18,274 bases of DNA from Candidatus Pacearchaeota archaeon UBA284. GTDB taxonomy: Archaea; Nanobdellota; Nanobdellia; Pacearchaeales; UBA284. Of this stretch, positions 7,352 through 13,780 are shown one piece after another (position 1 is the stretch's first letter; the number at the start of each line of letters is the position of its first letter). A program made the translations under genes and the position numbers. The DNA is taken from contig DAKN01000022.1 in the NCBI GenBank assembly GCA_002499185.1, forward strand, positions 1 to 18,274, given 5' to 3'. The notes beneath the pieces are model-generated. The model was not told where the DNA came from, did no database searches, and saw only the letters and a program-made list of their open reading frames with translations.

Positions 7352-7445
7352 AAATCGATTTAAAAAGGTTATGGTTAGATTCATTTTTTATAAAAGAGTA
7401 TTGTGCTCATGAATATATATTTTATTTTGCAACTTTATTTTTAAA
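7352..7445. promoter_or_regulatory. Divergent promoter region between L7Ae and the cysteine-rich gene
   Basis: For L7Ae, minus-strand TTTTTAAATC (7366-7357) is a good TATA box and would give a leader of about 35-40 bases carrying the ribosome site. It overlaps a perfect palindrome AAATCGATTT (7352-7361) sharing the ATCGAT core of the pilus operator. For the plus-strand gene at 7481, TTTTTAAA at 7438-7445 is the best candidate. Nothing else is seen in this spacer of roughly 180 bases. Confidence 0.45.
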
Positions 7446-7480
7446 CTCAAGAATTTTAATTAATAAATTAGGATAAAAAA

Positions 7481-7993
7481 ATGGTGAGAAAAAAAAGAGT
7501 GATGAGAAAAAGCTGTATTGGGTGCGAGGATTATAATTTTTGCAAGCCATGTAAAATATCTTATCTTTATATGCACTATCCAAAACCTAAAAAAATAGAA
7601 GATAAAGTTCAAAAAGCGCGTTATTTTTACCTTAATATTAAGCTAGATGATTATGCGGATTGTGCGGGATTTTCGCATAATTTGAATGATTTGACAAAAT
7701 TAGTAAGTAATATTTTTTATTCAGCAGAGGTATGTGAGGGAAGAACAGTTCATTTTAAAGACCCTATTTTAGATGCTCTTTTAGATAATATAAGAAAAAA
7801 CTATTTTAGATATTTAAAAATTAATGAAGAAAACTGCAAGAATAATGGTTGTTCTTGGTTTGATTATAATTTAGAAGTGGGAAAAAACAGGGCATATAAC
7901 CGAGCAAGAATTTCTTTAGAAAAAAAAGCACGCCAGATAATAAAATCATCATTAAAAAGAAAAAAAACAAAAATTAAAAAGGATTTTAATTAA
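7481..7993 (+). CDS. Cysteine-rich, lysine-rich protein of unknown function
   Basis: A 170-residue basic protein. Near the N-terminus CIGCEDYNFCKPC (Cys12, Cys15, Cys21, Cys24) has the CxxC-x5-CxxC spacing of a compact zinc site. Four more cysteines follow at 61, 85, 119 and 124, and the C-terminal 20 residues are mostly Lys and Arg. This pattern suggests a small metal-binding, nucleic-acid-contacting protein, but I do not recognise the family. No membrane segment or signal is present. An alternative ATG seven codons in (7502) is possible. Its stop codon interlocks with that of the convergent membrane protein gene: the two overlap by four bases at TTAA. Confidence 0.7.
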   Translation: MVRKKRVMRKSCIGCEDYNFCKPCKISYLYMHYPKPKKIEDKVQKARYFYLNIKLDDYADCAGFSHNLNDLTKLVSNIFYSAEVCEGRTVHFKDPILDALLDNIRKNYFRYLKINEENCKNNGCSWFDYNLEVGKNRAYNRARISLEKKARQIIKSSLKRKKTKIKKDFN

Positions 7994-8382
7994 TTCTTCC
8001 ATAAATTTTTTCTCATTTCTTGATTATGTTCTCTAATAGCTAATTTTATTCCAACAGAATTACAATAAAATGCTCCATCAGCAATTTGTTTTATCTTTAA
8101 TCTATCTTTTTTATTTAAACATTCTTTAGTACGTTTATAATCATAAAAAGTTACTATTCCCAGGCCAGAAGTCAATAGCGAGGTTATCCCTGCTCCAATA
8201 CTTATTGCTCCAATTGAAGTAATAAATTCTTCAAGACTATTTGATTGAACTAATTGCCCTAATTTTAATGAGGTCAATCCTCCAGCCAACAAAGAATATC
8301 CTGCTAATGTAAACTTATTTTCATAAATACATTTAATATAATCTCTTAGATACTCTTGAATATGGTTTGTTTTTATTTTCAT
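7990..8382 (-). CDS. Small two-helix membrane protein of unknown function
   Basis: A 130-residue protein with two glycine/serine-rich hydrophobic segments (about 25-44 and 54-79) separated by a short polar turn, then a charged cytoplasmic-type tail (DYKRTKECLNKKDRLKIKQ) ending EHNQEMRKNLWKN. Cysteines at 18, 88 and 107 show no metal-site spacing. The family is not recognised. It lies downstream of the surface-layer-like gene on the same strand, but a U-rich terminator-like tract and a TATA-like TATTTAAGC (8414-8422) between them suggest separate transcription. The stop overlaps the convergent gene by four bases. Confidence 0.65.
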   Translation of the reverse strand: MKIKTNHIQEYLRDYIKCIYENKFTLAGYSLLAGGLTSLKLGQLVQSNSLEEFITSIGAISIGAGITSLLTSGLGIVTFYDYKRTKECLNKKDRLKIKQIADGAFYCNSVGIKLAIREHNQEMRKNLWKN

Positions 8383-8416
8383 TTTAAATTTAAAAGAAAA
8401 AAAGAAGAGAGAAGCT

Positions 8417-8442
8417 TAAATAAAATAAAAAATAAAATAAAA
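8417..8442 (-). terminator. U-rich terminator tract after the surface-layer-like gene
   Basis: Immediately after the stop at 8444 the minus strand runs through several TTTTA units, giving an almost pure U/A transcript. Archaeal RNA polymerase terminates at such U-rich runs without a hairpin. A strong terminator suits a highly expressed gene. Confidence 0.5.
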
Positions 8443-8443
8443 T

Positions 8444-9742
8444 TTAATAGTAAGCTTCAGGTGTTTCCTCTTCTGTTTCTTGTTTCTTGTTTTTCATTAA
8501 AGCAACAACTAGCAATGCAATTATTGCAACAGCTAAAATTATTCCTAAAATTAATAATGCTGTGCCCCAATCGAATGATTTGTTGTTAACTTGTGTGTTG
8601 AATTGCATTTCCTTAGCACTTCCAGAATAACTTACCTTTGTAATAAAAGGATATCTTCCTGTAGTTGCATCTTCATCAACATTTACAACAACTGAAACAA
8701 TTCTGCTTTCTCCAGCGCCTAATGTGAAGACTGATGGAGTAATTTGGCTTAAAGCCCATCCATTCAATCCAATTGTCTCAACACTGAAAGTTTCTGCATT
8801 GCTTCCAAGGTTTGATACAACAATTTTGTATGTTGCAGCAGATCCTTTTGATGCTTCTGCATATGTGTTCTGAGGTAATACGGTTACGTATGCTGGATTT
8901 TGCACAACAATTGTTTTTACTGTTTTTGTACTCAATTCACTGTTGTATGCTTCTGCTTCTAATGTATATGTTCCTATCTTGTCTCTTGGCAAGCTTAATG
9001 TAACAGATACTCTTTGTGTATCTTCTTTAGTACATCTTGAACAATCTGTTGGGACTAAATCTCCAAGGTAAACTGTTCTGCTTATTCCAAGTTCTTTGAT
9101 AGATAATTTAACAAACACATCATCTGCATCATGGTTACCAGTGTTTTTTACAATAACATCTGCGTAGATGTTATTTCCTGGATGGTAAACAGTGTTTGAC
9201 AAAAGTTCAACACCTAATACATCAAGTTTGTTTGCAACTCTTTGTATAGCTGTGTCAATTCTTGCTTCATCGACACCAGTCAATTCATGTCTGCTTTCAA
9301 GTTTTACATATAATGTATATATGTCTCTTGCATCCATATCTTCTGGAAGTCTTATGAAAAGTTCTTTGCTGTATTGATTGTCTTTAAATACATCAAATTC
9401 AACAGTTTTGTCAACAAGCTCATTTCTATAGCTGTTTATGTGAATTCTTAGCTTAATGTTTCCTAAATCCTTGTTGGATGTGAAAACAACTTTAACTGGC
9501 AATGTTTCTCCCCTGATTAAAGCAGGAGTTGCTGTTTGTGAGGTTATACAATTGTAATAACTTGGTGAAATGCCAGTATAGCATCTACCGCTCCAAACTA
9601 AGTTGCCATCAACATAAACTCTTAATGTGTTTATGTCAACATTGTCTTCATGCCATGTTTCAGCTGAAACAGCTGACATCGCAAATAAAGAAACTGCTAA
9701 GAAAACCATTGTTGCTAAAATTCCGAAAAATTTTGCGTTCAT
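8444..9742 (-). CDS. Membrane-anchored surface-layer-like protein with Ig-type (CARDB/NPCBM-associated) domains
   Basis: A 432-residue cell-surface protein. Residues 1-27 form a signal peptide ending SAVSA before Glu28. The ectodomain (28-390) is beta-rich: a first domain with cysteines near 54 and 65, a CARDB-like domain (KNTGNHDADDVFVKLSI) with a CSRC loop, and a third domain resembling COG1470-type additions (VSNLGSNAETFSVE, then LGAGESRIVSVVVNV). A C-terminal membrane helix (about 394-415) and an acidic tail (QETEEETPEAYY) anchor it with the tail inside. Proteins with this layout in DPANN archaea are commonly called putative S-layer proteins; whether it forms the lattice is inference. It has a long promoter region with an upstream dyad, a terminator-like tract, and no SD site. 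Confidence 0.8.
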   Translation of the reverse strand: MNAKFFGILATMVFLAVSLFAMSAVSAETWHEDNVDINTLRVYVDGNLVWSGRCYTGISPSYYNCITSQTATPALIRGETLPVKVVFTSNKDLGNIKLRIHINSYRNELVDKTVEFDVFKDNQYSKELFIRLPEDMDARDIYTLYVKLESRHELTGVDEARIDTAIQRVANKLDVLGVELLSNTVYHPGNNIYADVIVKNTGNHDADDVFVKLSIKELGISRTVYLGDLVPTDCSRCTKEDTQRVSVTLSLPRDKIGTYTLEAEAYNSELSTKTVKTIVVQNPAYVTVLPQNTYAEASKGSAATYKIVVSNLGSNAETFSVETIGLNGWALSQITPSVFTLGAGESRIVSVVVNVDEDATTGRYPFITKVSYSGSAKEMQFNTQVNNKSFDWGTALLILGIILAVAIIALLVVALMKNKKQETEEETPEAYY

Positions 9743-9781
9743 TTTGGTCTTTGTTTTTTTGTTTAAATTTAATTTTTGTGA

Positions 9782-9803
9782 TTTTAGCCCCTAAGAACTA
9801 AAA
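9782..9803 (-). promoter_or_regulatory. Possible 5'-end stem-loop of the surface-layer-like mRNA
   Basis: TTTTAG (9782-9787) and CTAAAA (9798-9803) form a six-base stem with a ten-base loop. With the TATA box at 9832-9839 the transcript should begin near 9809, so this stem would lie at the very 5' end of the mRNA, where it might stabilise it. Confidence 0.3.
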
Positions 9804-9807
9804 CCTG

Positions 9808-9883
9808 TTACTATTTCATAGTAAAGGCATATTTATAAACCTTTTGTTTTCCTGTTTTTTGTAACCTACAACAAGTAACAACA
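9808..9883 (-). promoter_or_regulatory. Promoter and operator-like elements of the surface-layer-like gene
   Basis: TATA box TTTATAAA at 9832-9839 predicts a start near 9809 and a leader of about 67 bases. Between the TATA box and the start lies a perfect inverted repeat TTACTAT-TTC-ATAGTAA (9808-9824). Upstream of the TATA box is an imperfect dyad TTGTAAC-N9-GTAACAA (9859-9881), nearly repeated before the next upstream gene. The 210-base spacer up to 9952 holds nothing else that I recognise. Confidence 0.5.
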
Positions 9884-9952
9884 TCTTTTTTATAGACGTA
9901 TAACCTAAACAATAGAAATATTTAAGTTATTCGGTTTAAATTAAATAAATAA

Positions 9953-10672
9953 TTAGTTTAATTTTGCTTCAAGAACCTGTAATCCTTGCATTATAATTCT
10001 CTTTTGCTCTTCTGGATGGGGATAATGTCTCATTCCAAATACATAATCACAAATTGACTCTATCCTATCTGGGTTTTTCTTCAAAGCAGAAAATATATCC
10101 TCTTCCAAGAAACCATACTTTTGTGGAAATTCTTTTTGTGTTTTTTCCCATCTCATTATCATCTCCTTTGTCGGAGTCTTCCCATTCCGATTTGTAAAAA
10201 AATTAATTCTTTCATTAACTAAAGAATCTCTTTTTTTAGAATAAATAATTTCCAAATCTCTTAATAATATATTTCCTATTACAACTACCCCTTCTCCTTG
10301 TTTTGAAGAATATAACCTATCTCTATATTTTTCTGAATCTAATTTTAAAATAATTCCATGAATAGTAAATGGATCTTGTCCGCTATAAAATGCTTCATGT
10401 GTATGTCTATCATTTACTAATAATCTTTCTATATATCCTTCAGCAACATATGGCGTCCAATCAAAAAAAGTTAATCTATCTCCTGTATTTTGATCATAAT
10501 ATCCAAAATAAGATGGTTCTTCACCGTTTACCATGCTTTGTAAAATATTTCTTTCAAAGAATCCCTGTAAGGTTCCCCTGTATAATTCTGGTTTTCTTCC
10601 TATTTTTCTTTTTAATTGTTCATAATCTATTTTAACCAGACTTTTATCTTTTGGTGGAATTGATTGTTTCAT
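9953..10672 (-). CDS. Unassigned protein with faint ADP-ribosyltransferase-like features
   Basis: A 239-residue soluble protein that I cannot assign to a family. ELYRGTLQGFF (Arg32), RLTFFDWTPYVAEGYIERL (about 66-84), and GVVVIGNILLRDLEIIYSK (Glu141) appear in the order and spacing at which ADP-ribosyltransferase folds place the NAD-binding Arg-Gly, the S/T-containing strand with its following helix, and the late catalytic Glu. This is only a pattern resemblance: the Ser-Thr-Ser motif is replaced by DWTP, and no full E-x-E is present. The C-terminal 80 residues are helical and charged. It is probably leaderless (TATA near 10697-10702) and shares an upstream dyad with the surface-layer-like gene. 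A toxin, modifier or unrelated fold all remain possible. Confidence 0.55.
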   Translation of the reverse strand: MKQSIPPKDKSLVKIDYEQLKRKIGRKPELYRGTLQGFFERNILQSMVNGEEPSYFGYYDQNTGDRLTFFDWTPYVAEGYIERLLVNDRHTHEAFYSGQDPFTIHGIILKLDSEKYRDRLYSSKQGEGVVVIGNILLRDLEIIYSKKRDSLVNERINFFTNRNGKTPTKEMIMRWEKTQKEFPQKYGFLEEDIFSALKKNPDRIESICDYVFGMRHYPHPEEQKRIIMQGLQVLEAKLN

Positions 10673-10696
10673 AGAATCAAAGATAAATTTCTAATA

Positions 10697-10734
10697 TTTA
10701 AATCTTGTGTTTTGTTACTCTTTACAAGTCACAA
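10697..10734 (-). promoter_or_regulatory. TATA box and dyad upstream of the unassigned protein gene
   Basis: ATTTAAAT around 10696-10703 is centred about 27 bases before the ATG at 10672, indicating leaderless transcription. Nine bases farther upstream lies the imperfect dyad TTGTTAC-N9-GTCACAA (10712-10734), matching the element before the surface-layer-like gene in both arms and in spacer length. Confidence 0.5.
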
Positions 10735-10758
10735 CAGAAAATGAAATAAATTTGGATT

Positions 10759-11772
10759 TTATTTTATCCAATTAATTTCAACATCATCTACTCTTTCTAA
10801 TGGATCAAAATCTGCTTTATCTAAATCTTTCATGGAGATTTTATGCCCTGATTTAAACATAATTATACCAAGCCATGCAATCATTGCTCCCTGGTCTCCT
10901 GCCAAACTTAATGGAACAGAATAAAATTTTGCATTTCTTTCTTTACACATTATATCAAGCATTTCACAAAATCTTTTGTTTGCGCCAACCCCCCCAATCA
11001 AAAGCAATTCTTTTTTTTGCAGATGAGCCATTGCTCTTTCGCTTACTTCTCCAAGCATTGCAAAAGCAGTTTCCTGCAGCGAATAAGATAAATCTTCAAC
11101 ATTATACTTTCCGGATTCATATTTTTGTCTTAAATTTGTCAACAAACCAGAAAAAGCAACATCCATTCCCTTTACACTATAAGGCAATTCAATGAAATTT
11201 TTACTTTTTTTTGCTAACTCTTCTATTTTTGCTCCACCAGGAAAACCGACTCCGATTAATCTAGCAAAATTATCAATAAAATTTCCTACTCCTGTATCAA
11301 GAGTTTCCCCAAATATCCTATATTTTCCAGAAGCATATCCAATTATCTGTGTATTTGCTCCTGAACAAAAAAGGAAAACCGGATTTTTTGCTTTTGTAAC
11401 AAGTTTACCTATTTCAAGATGTGCAATACAATGGTTAACAGGAATTAGAGGAACATTTATTTTTTTTGCTAAATCTCTTGCAAAAATTGTTCCTTCCTTC
11501 AAGCAAGGAGATAATCCTGGAGCATGCGAATAAGCAATTAAGTTTATGTCTTTTAATTCAATTTTAGCTTCTTCAAGTGCTTTTTCAAGAATTTTTTCTT
11601 TAATTTCATGATGATGTTTAGCTGCTTCTGTTGGAATTATTCCCCCTTTAACAGAAGTATACATGTCTTTAACATTTGATAAAATTTTACCTTTCTCATC
11701 AATAATTCCAATTCCAAAAGTATGTGCTGTGCTTTCAACCCCAAGACAAATTATTTTTTTTGTTTTCTTCAT
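10759..11772 (-). CDS. kae1: tRNA N6-threonylcarbamoyladenosine synthase catalytic subunit Kae1
   Basis: A 337-residue Kae1/TsaD family protein, catalytic subunit of the KEOPS complex that transfers threonylcarbamoyl from its adenylate to A37 of ANN-decoding tRNAs in the cytoplasm. The ASKHA fold is plain: CLGVESTAHTFGIG at the N-terminus, HAPGLSPCLKEG near 83-94, the metal-binding HCIAH (His114 and His118), DTGVGNFIDNFAR near 159-171, GGVGAN near 260-265, and SLAGDQGAMIAW, whose Asp293 is the third metal ligand. The usual CSGGNTQ nucleotide loop reads CSGANTQ here. No Bud32 kinase domain is fused, unlike in many euryarchaea, so Bud32 must be encoded elsewhere. TTTATATAG about 25 bases upstream implies a leaderless transcript, divergent from the HD gene. 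Confidence 0.95.
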   Translation of the reverse strand: MKKTKKIICLGVESTAHTFGIGIIDEKGKILSNVKDMYTSVKGGIIPTEAAKHHHEIKEKILEKALEEAKIELKDINLIAYSHAPGLSPCLKEGTIFARDLAKKINVPLIPVNHCIAHLEIGKLVTKAKNPVFLFCSGANTQIIGYASGKYRIFGETLDTGVGNFIDNFARLIGVGFPGGAKIEELAKKSKNFIELPYSVKGMDVAFSGLLTNLRQKYESGKYNVEDLSYSLQETAFAMLGEVSERAMAHLQKKELLLIGGVGANKRFCEMLDIMCKERNAKFYSVPLSLAGDQGAMIAWLGIIMFKSGHKISMKDLDKADFDPLERVDDVEINWIK

Positions 11773-11776
11773 TTTA

Positions 11777-11838
11777 TACTATATAATAAATACTATATAA
11801 ATATTTAAATCTAATTTGAGTTTTTTTTAAGCGAGGGG
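11777..11838. promoter_or_regulatory. Compact bidirectional promoter between kae1 and the HD gene
   Basis: The 69-base spacer contains TACTATATAA twice, 14 bases apart (11777-11786 and 11791-11800), then ATTTAAAT. On the minus strand TTTATATAG sits about 25 bases before the kae1 ATG (leaderless). On the plus strand TATATAAAT (11794-11802) would start transcription near 11825, leaving a short leader with GAGGGG (11833-11838) just before the ATG at 11842. Confidence 0.5.
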
Positions 11839-11841
11839 AAA

Positions 11842-12810
11842 ATGATATTAGAAGATAGAATATATGGTTCTACAGAAGTAGAAAATCCAGTAATTTTAGA
11901 GTTAATAAGCTCTCCAGAAATTCAAAGATTGAAAGATATTTCACAACTCGGCGTTCCGGATGAATTTTATCATTTTAGGGGTTTTAGCAGATATGAACAT
12001 TCTATTGGTGTTTTCCTTTTACTTAGACGTTGCAGAGCTAGTTTAGAAGAACAGGTGGCTGGTTTGCTTCATGATGTTTCCCATACTGCTTTTTCACATG
12101 TTTATGACTGGGTTATTGGAAGAAATGAAAGGGAAGATTCGCAAGATAATGAGCATAAAAAAATTCTACTGAATTCTAATATTCCAAGAATTTTAAGCAA
12201 ATATAATTTAAATCCTGAAAGAATTTCCAATCTCGAAAATTTTAGACTTCTAGATTTAGAAATTCCTGAAATTTGTGCAGATAGATTTGATTATATGGTT
12301 AGAGATCCGCTAACTCCGGAAAGCATAGTTAGAGATTTTATAAAAAGCATAAGGATTTATAATGGAAAAATAGTTTTTTCCGATAAGGATTCTGCCTTGG
12401 ATTTTGGAAAACATTTTTTAAAGGTTCAATCAGAACATTATGCAAGTGCGGAAACAACGGTAAGATATCATTTATTTTCAGAAATATTAAAAATAGCATT
12501 AAATGATAGAATAATTTCAAATAGTGATTTCTCTAGAACAGAAACATCAATAATTGAAAAATTAAAAAAAAGTAAGGATAATGAAATACAAAAAAGATTA
12601 AATGCTCTTTCTGGAAAATTAAATTATCGAATAAATGAAGAAAATCCATCAATTATCTTAAAAAAGAAATTTCGGTATGTTGATCCACTATATATTAGTG
12701 CGGGTGGACTTTCTAGATTAAGTGAAACTGATCAATTATTTAAAGAGATGATTGAAAAAGAAAGGAGATTGAATGGTCTCGGGACGAGGGTAGATATATT
12801 TTTAGTATAA
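11842..12810 (+). CDS. HD-domain phosphohydrolase (SAMHD1/dGTPase-like, COG1078 type)
   Basis: A 322-residue HD superfamily protein. The metal-site signature is complete: YEHSIGV (His53), LLHDVSHTAFSH (His77-Asp78, with His81 and His86), and CADRFDYMVRD (Asp147). RLKDISQLG before the first His and FRGFSRYEHS match the COG1078 subgroup that includes SAMHD1-like dNTP triphosphohydrolases. The likely activity is hydrolysis of (deoxy)nucleotides; the substrate cannot be read from sequence, and the protein is shorter than SAMHD1 (no SAM domain). The C-terminal 120 residues are helical and charged, typical of the family's accessory region. GAGGGG before the ATG supports the start. It shares a divergent promoter with kae1. 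Confidence 0.85.
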   Translation: MILEDRIYGSTEVENPVILELISSPEIQRLKDISQLGVPDEFYHFRGFSRYEHSIGVFLLLRRCRASLEEQVAGLLHDVSHTAFSHVYDWVIGRNEREDSQDNEHKKILLNSNIPRILSKYNLNPERISNLENFRLLDLEIPEICADRFDYMVRDPLTPESIVRDFIKSIRIYNGKIVFSDKDSALDFGKHFLKVQSEHYASAETTVRYHLFSEILKIALNDRIISNSDFSRTETSIIEKLKKSKDNEIQKRLNALSGKLNYRINEENPSIILKKKFRYVDPLYISAGGLSRLSETDQLFKEMIEKERRLNGLGTRVDIFLV

Positions 12811-12830
12811 GAAATATAAAAGAATTCTAA

Positions 12831-12859
12831 TAAAAATATAAAAAAATAAAAATAAAAAT
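12831..12859 (-). terminator. U-rich terminator tract in the convergent spacer
   Basis: Read on the minus strand, the spacer after the 42-residue gene runs through long T stretches broken by single A bases, a typical archaeal U-tract terminator. The spacer separates the convergent HD and small lysine-tailed genes. Confidence 0.4.
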
Positions 12860-12880
12860 GCTAACTAGAAGAAATTATTC

Positions 12881-13009
12881 TTATTTCTTCTTCTTTTTCT
12901 TTTTTCCGCCTCTAGCCATTTTTGCTTCACATACGTTTCCTTTTCCGTCAACATAGTAAAGATATCCTGGTTTTCTTTTTATGGCGTTTTTCAAAATTAC
13001 ACTTCCCAT
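12881..13009 (-). CDS. Small lysine-tailed protein (42 residues)
   Basis: A 42-residue frame reading MGSVILKNAIKRKPGYLYYV, then DGKGNVCEAKMARGGK and a run of seven lysines in all. A textbook ribosome site (AGGAGGA, 13015-13021, five bases before the ATG) and a TATA box near 13048-13057 show it is a genuine, probably well-expressed gene. The single cysteine and poly-Lys tail suggest an RNA- or ribosome-associated small protein; that is inference. I have the impression that similar KRKPGYLYYVDGKGNVCEA proteins recur in DPANN genomes, but cannot verify it here. Confidence 0.75.
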   Translation of the reverse strand: MGSVILKNAIKRKPGYLYYVDGKGNVCEAKMARGGKKKKKKK

Positions 13010-13014
13010 TTTTG

Positions 13015-13057
13015 TCCTCCTTTTTTATTTAGAAGTTTTATTTATTAAGAATGTCTT
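13015..13057 (-). promoter_or_regulatory. Promoter and Shine-Dalgarno of the 42-residue gene
   Basis: Minus-strand GTTTAAAAAG (13057-13048) is a TATA candidate predicting a start near 13027-13030, followed by AGGAGGA (13021-13015), five bases before the ATG at 13009. Confidence 0.55.
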
Positions 13058-13085
13058 CTTTTTAAACATTTCCCTCGACGATGTT

Positions 13086-13553
13086 TTAACTCCCAAATAA
13101 GAAATTTCTGATGCTGTCAAAAGGCTTATCGGAATCCTGTTTTTCCGTCGATAAATTAGAATTTTGCTCTTTTATCGGTTCTTTCCTAGCAACCCTGTAA
13201 GTTTCATAAAGCTTGTCAACATTTCTTTTGCAAACATAATCGTGATGCCTAAAGCCACCGCCAAATGCCTTTGGAATATGCATCAATTCATGAATTATTG
13301 TTCGGATTTTATCTTCTTCGCTTAATTTATCAAAAGTTTCAGATATAAATTCAAGAACATAAACCGGATCTGTTCTTAATGAAAGTTGCATTACTTTAGG
13401 CAAGGCATGACATCTTGCGATTGTATGTCTGCTCGCAGAACCTTTGCTCCTCAGACAAAAAACCCTTGATTTATTTACATGTTTCATATTAAGAACACTA
13501 ACAATATCGTGCATAATTTCAATTAGTTTTTCATCCTCTTTGTAAGTTATCAT
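13086..13553 (-). CDS. Putative zinc metallopeptidase
   Basis: A 155-residue soluble protein with the zinc-protease helix IIHELMH (HExxH at 88-92), followed by IPKAFGGGFRHHDYV, where His103 or His104 would supply the third ligand. A beta-hairpin-like SLRTDPVYVLEFI precedes the helix, as in compact metallopeptidases. Archaea have a conserved family of small putative metallopeptidases with this HELxHIP...GG...H pattern, and the match is good. A CLRSKGSASRHTIARCHALP segment (33-52) may form a second structural site (Cys33, Cys48). The last 30 residues are polar and probably disordered. The substrate is unknown. TATA-like CCTTTAAATTC (13574-13584) about 26 bases before the ATG implies a leaderless transcript, divergent from MCM. 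Confidence 0.72.
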   Translation of the reverse strand: MITYKEDEKLIEIMHDIVSVLNMKHVNKSRVFCLRSKGSASRHTIARCHALPKVMQLSLRTDPVYVLEFISETFDKLSEEDKIRTIIHELMHIPKAFGGGFRHHDYVCKRNVDKLYETYRVARKEPIKEQNSNLSTEKQDSDKPFDSIRNFLFGS

Positions 13554-13599
13554 AAGAAAGCATAAAACAATCAGAATTTAAAGGTTTTCAACAGACAAG

Positions 13600-13700
13600 A
13601 TGCTAATTTCTTTAAGAAATTATTCATCCACTTGAGAAAACTTCGTTTTCTGGGCCAAGAAAATTATCAAATTTTCTAGGGTGATTGGACTCCAGCAAAG
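13600..13700. other. Spacer upstream of MCM with three successive inverted repeats
   Basis: The 227-base divergent spacer contains AATTTC-TTTAA-GAAATT (13605-13621), AGAAAAC-TTC-GTTTTCT (13635-13651) and AGAAAATT-ATCA-AATTTTCT (13658-13677). The third is enclosed by a longer-range pairing of TGGGCCA (13651-13657) with TGGACTCCA (13686-13694), interrupted by a two-base bulge. It is more G+C-rich than the rest of the spacer. It could be a structured RNA, part of the MCM leader region, or a protein-binding DNA element. The TATA box for MCM lies downstream (ATATTTAAG, 13731-13739), so the repeats are not in the predicted MCM mRNA. No tRNA, RNase P or SRP signature is present. Confidence 0.4.
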
Positions 13701-13727
13701 AATAAAAGAGATTATGTAATTAACAAT

Positions 13728-13739
13728 AGTATATTTAAG
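13728..13739 (+). promoter_or_regulatory. Candidate TATA box for mcm
   Basis: AGTATATTTAAGA lies about 45 bases before the ATG at 13781 and predicts a leader of about 20 bases. No conventional ribosome site precedes the start. GGTGATG overlaps the first codons, so the in-frame ATG at 13787 is an alternative start. Confidence 0.4.
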
Positions 13740-13780
13740 ACTATAATAAACTATAAAAATAAACAATAAGAGCTTATAAT

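Noticed and set aside
10759..11772. Kae1-Bud32 fusion
   Set aside because: The protein ends after the ASKHA fold at 337 residues with no kinase motifs.
11777..11804. Short tandem repeat as a mobile or attachment site
   Set aside because: The 14-base imperfect repeat is A/T-only and is better explained as duplicated TATA-like sequence in a compact divergent promoter.
13600..13700. tRNA, RNase P RNA or SRP RNA gene in the mcm spacer
   Set aside because: No T-loop GGTTCGAATCC, cloverleaf stems, or conserved RNase P/SRP core motifs could be found; only simple hairpins are present.
13680..13700. Origin recognition box in TTGGACTCCAG
   Set aside because: It has a TGGA-C-TCCA dyad but lacks the G-rich flank and arrangement of archaeal ORB elements, and no cdc6/orc1 gene is nearby; it is mentioned only as a possibility in the spacer finding.
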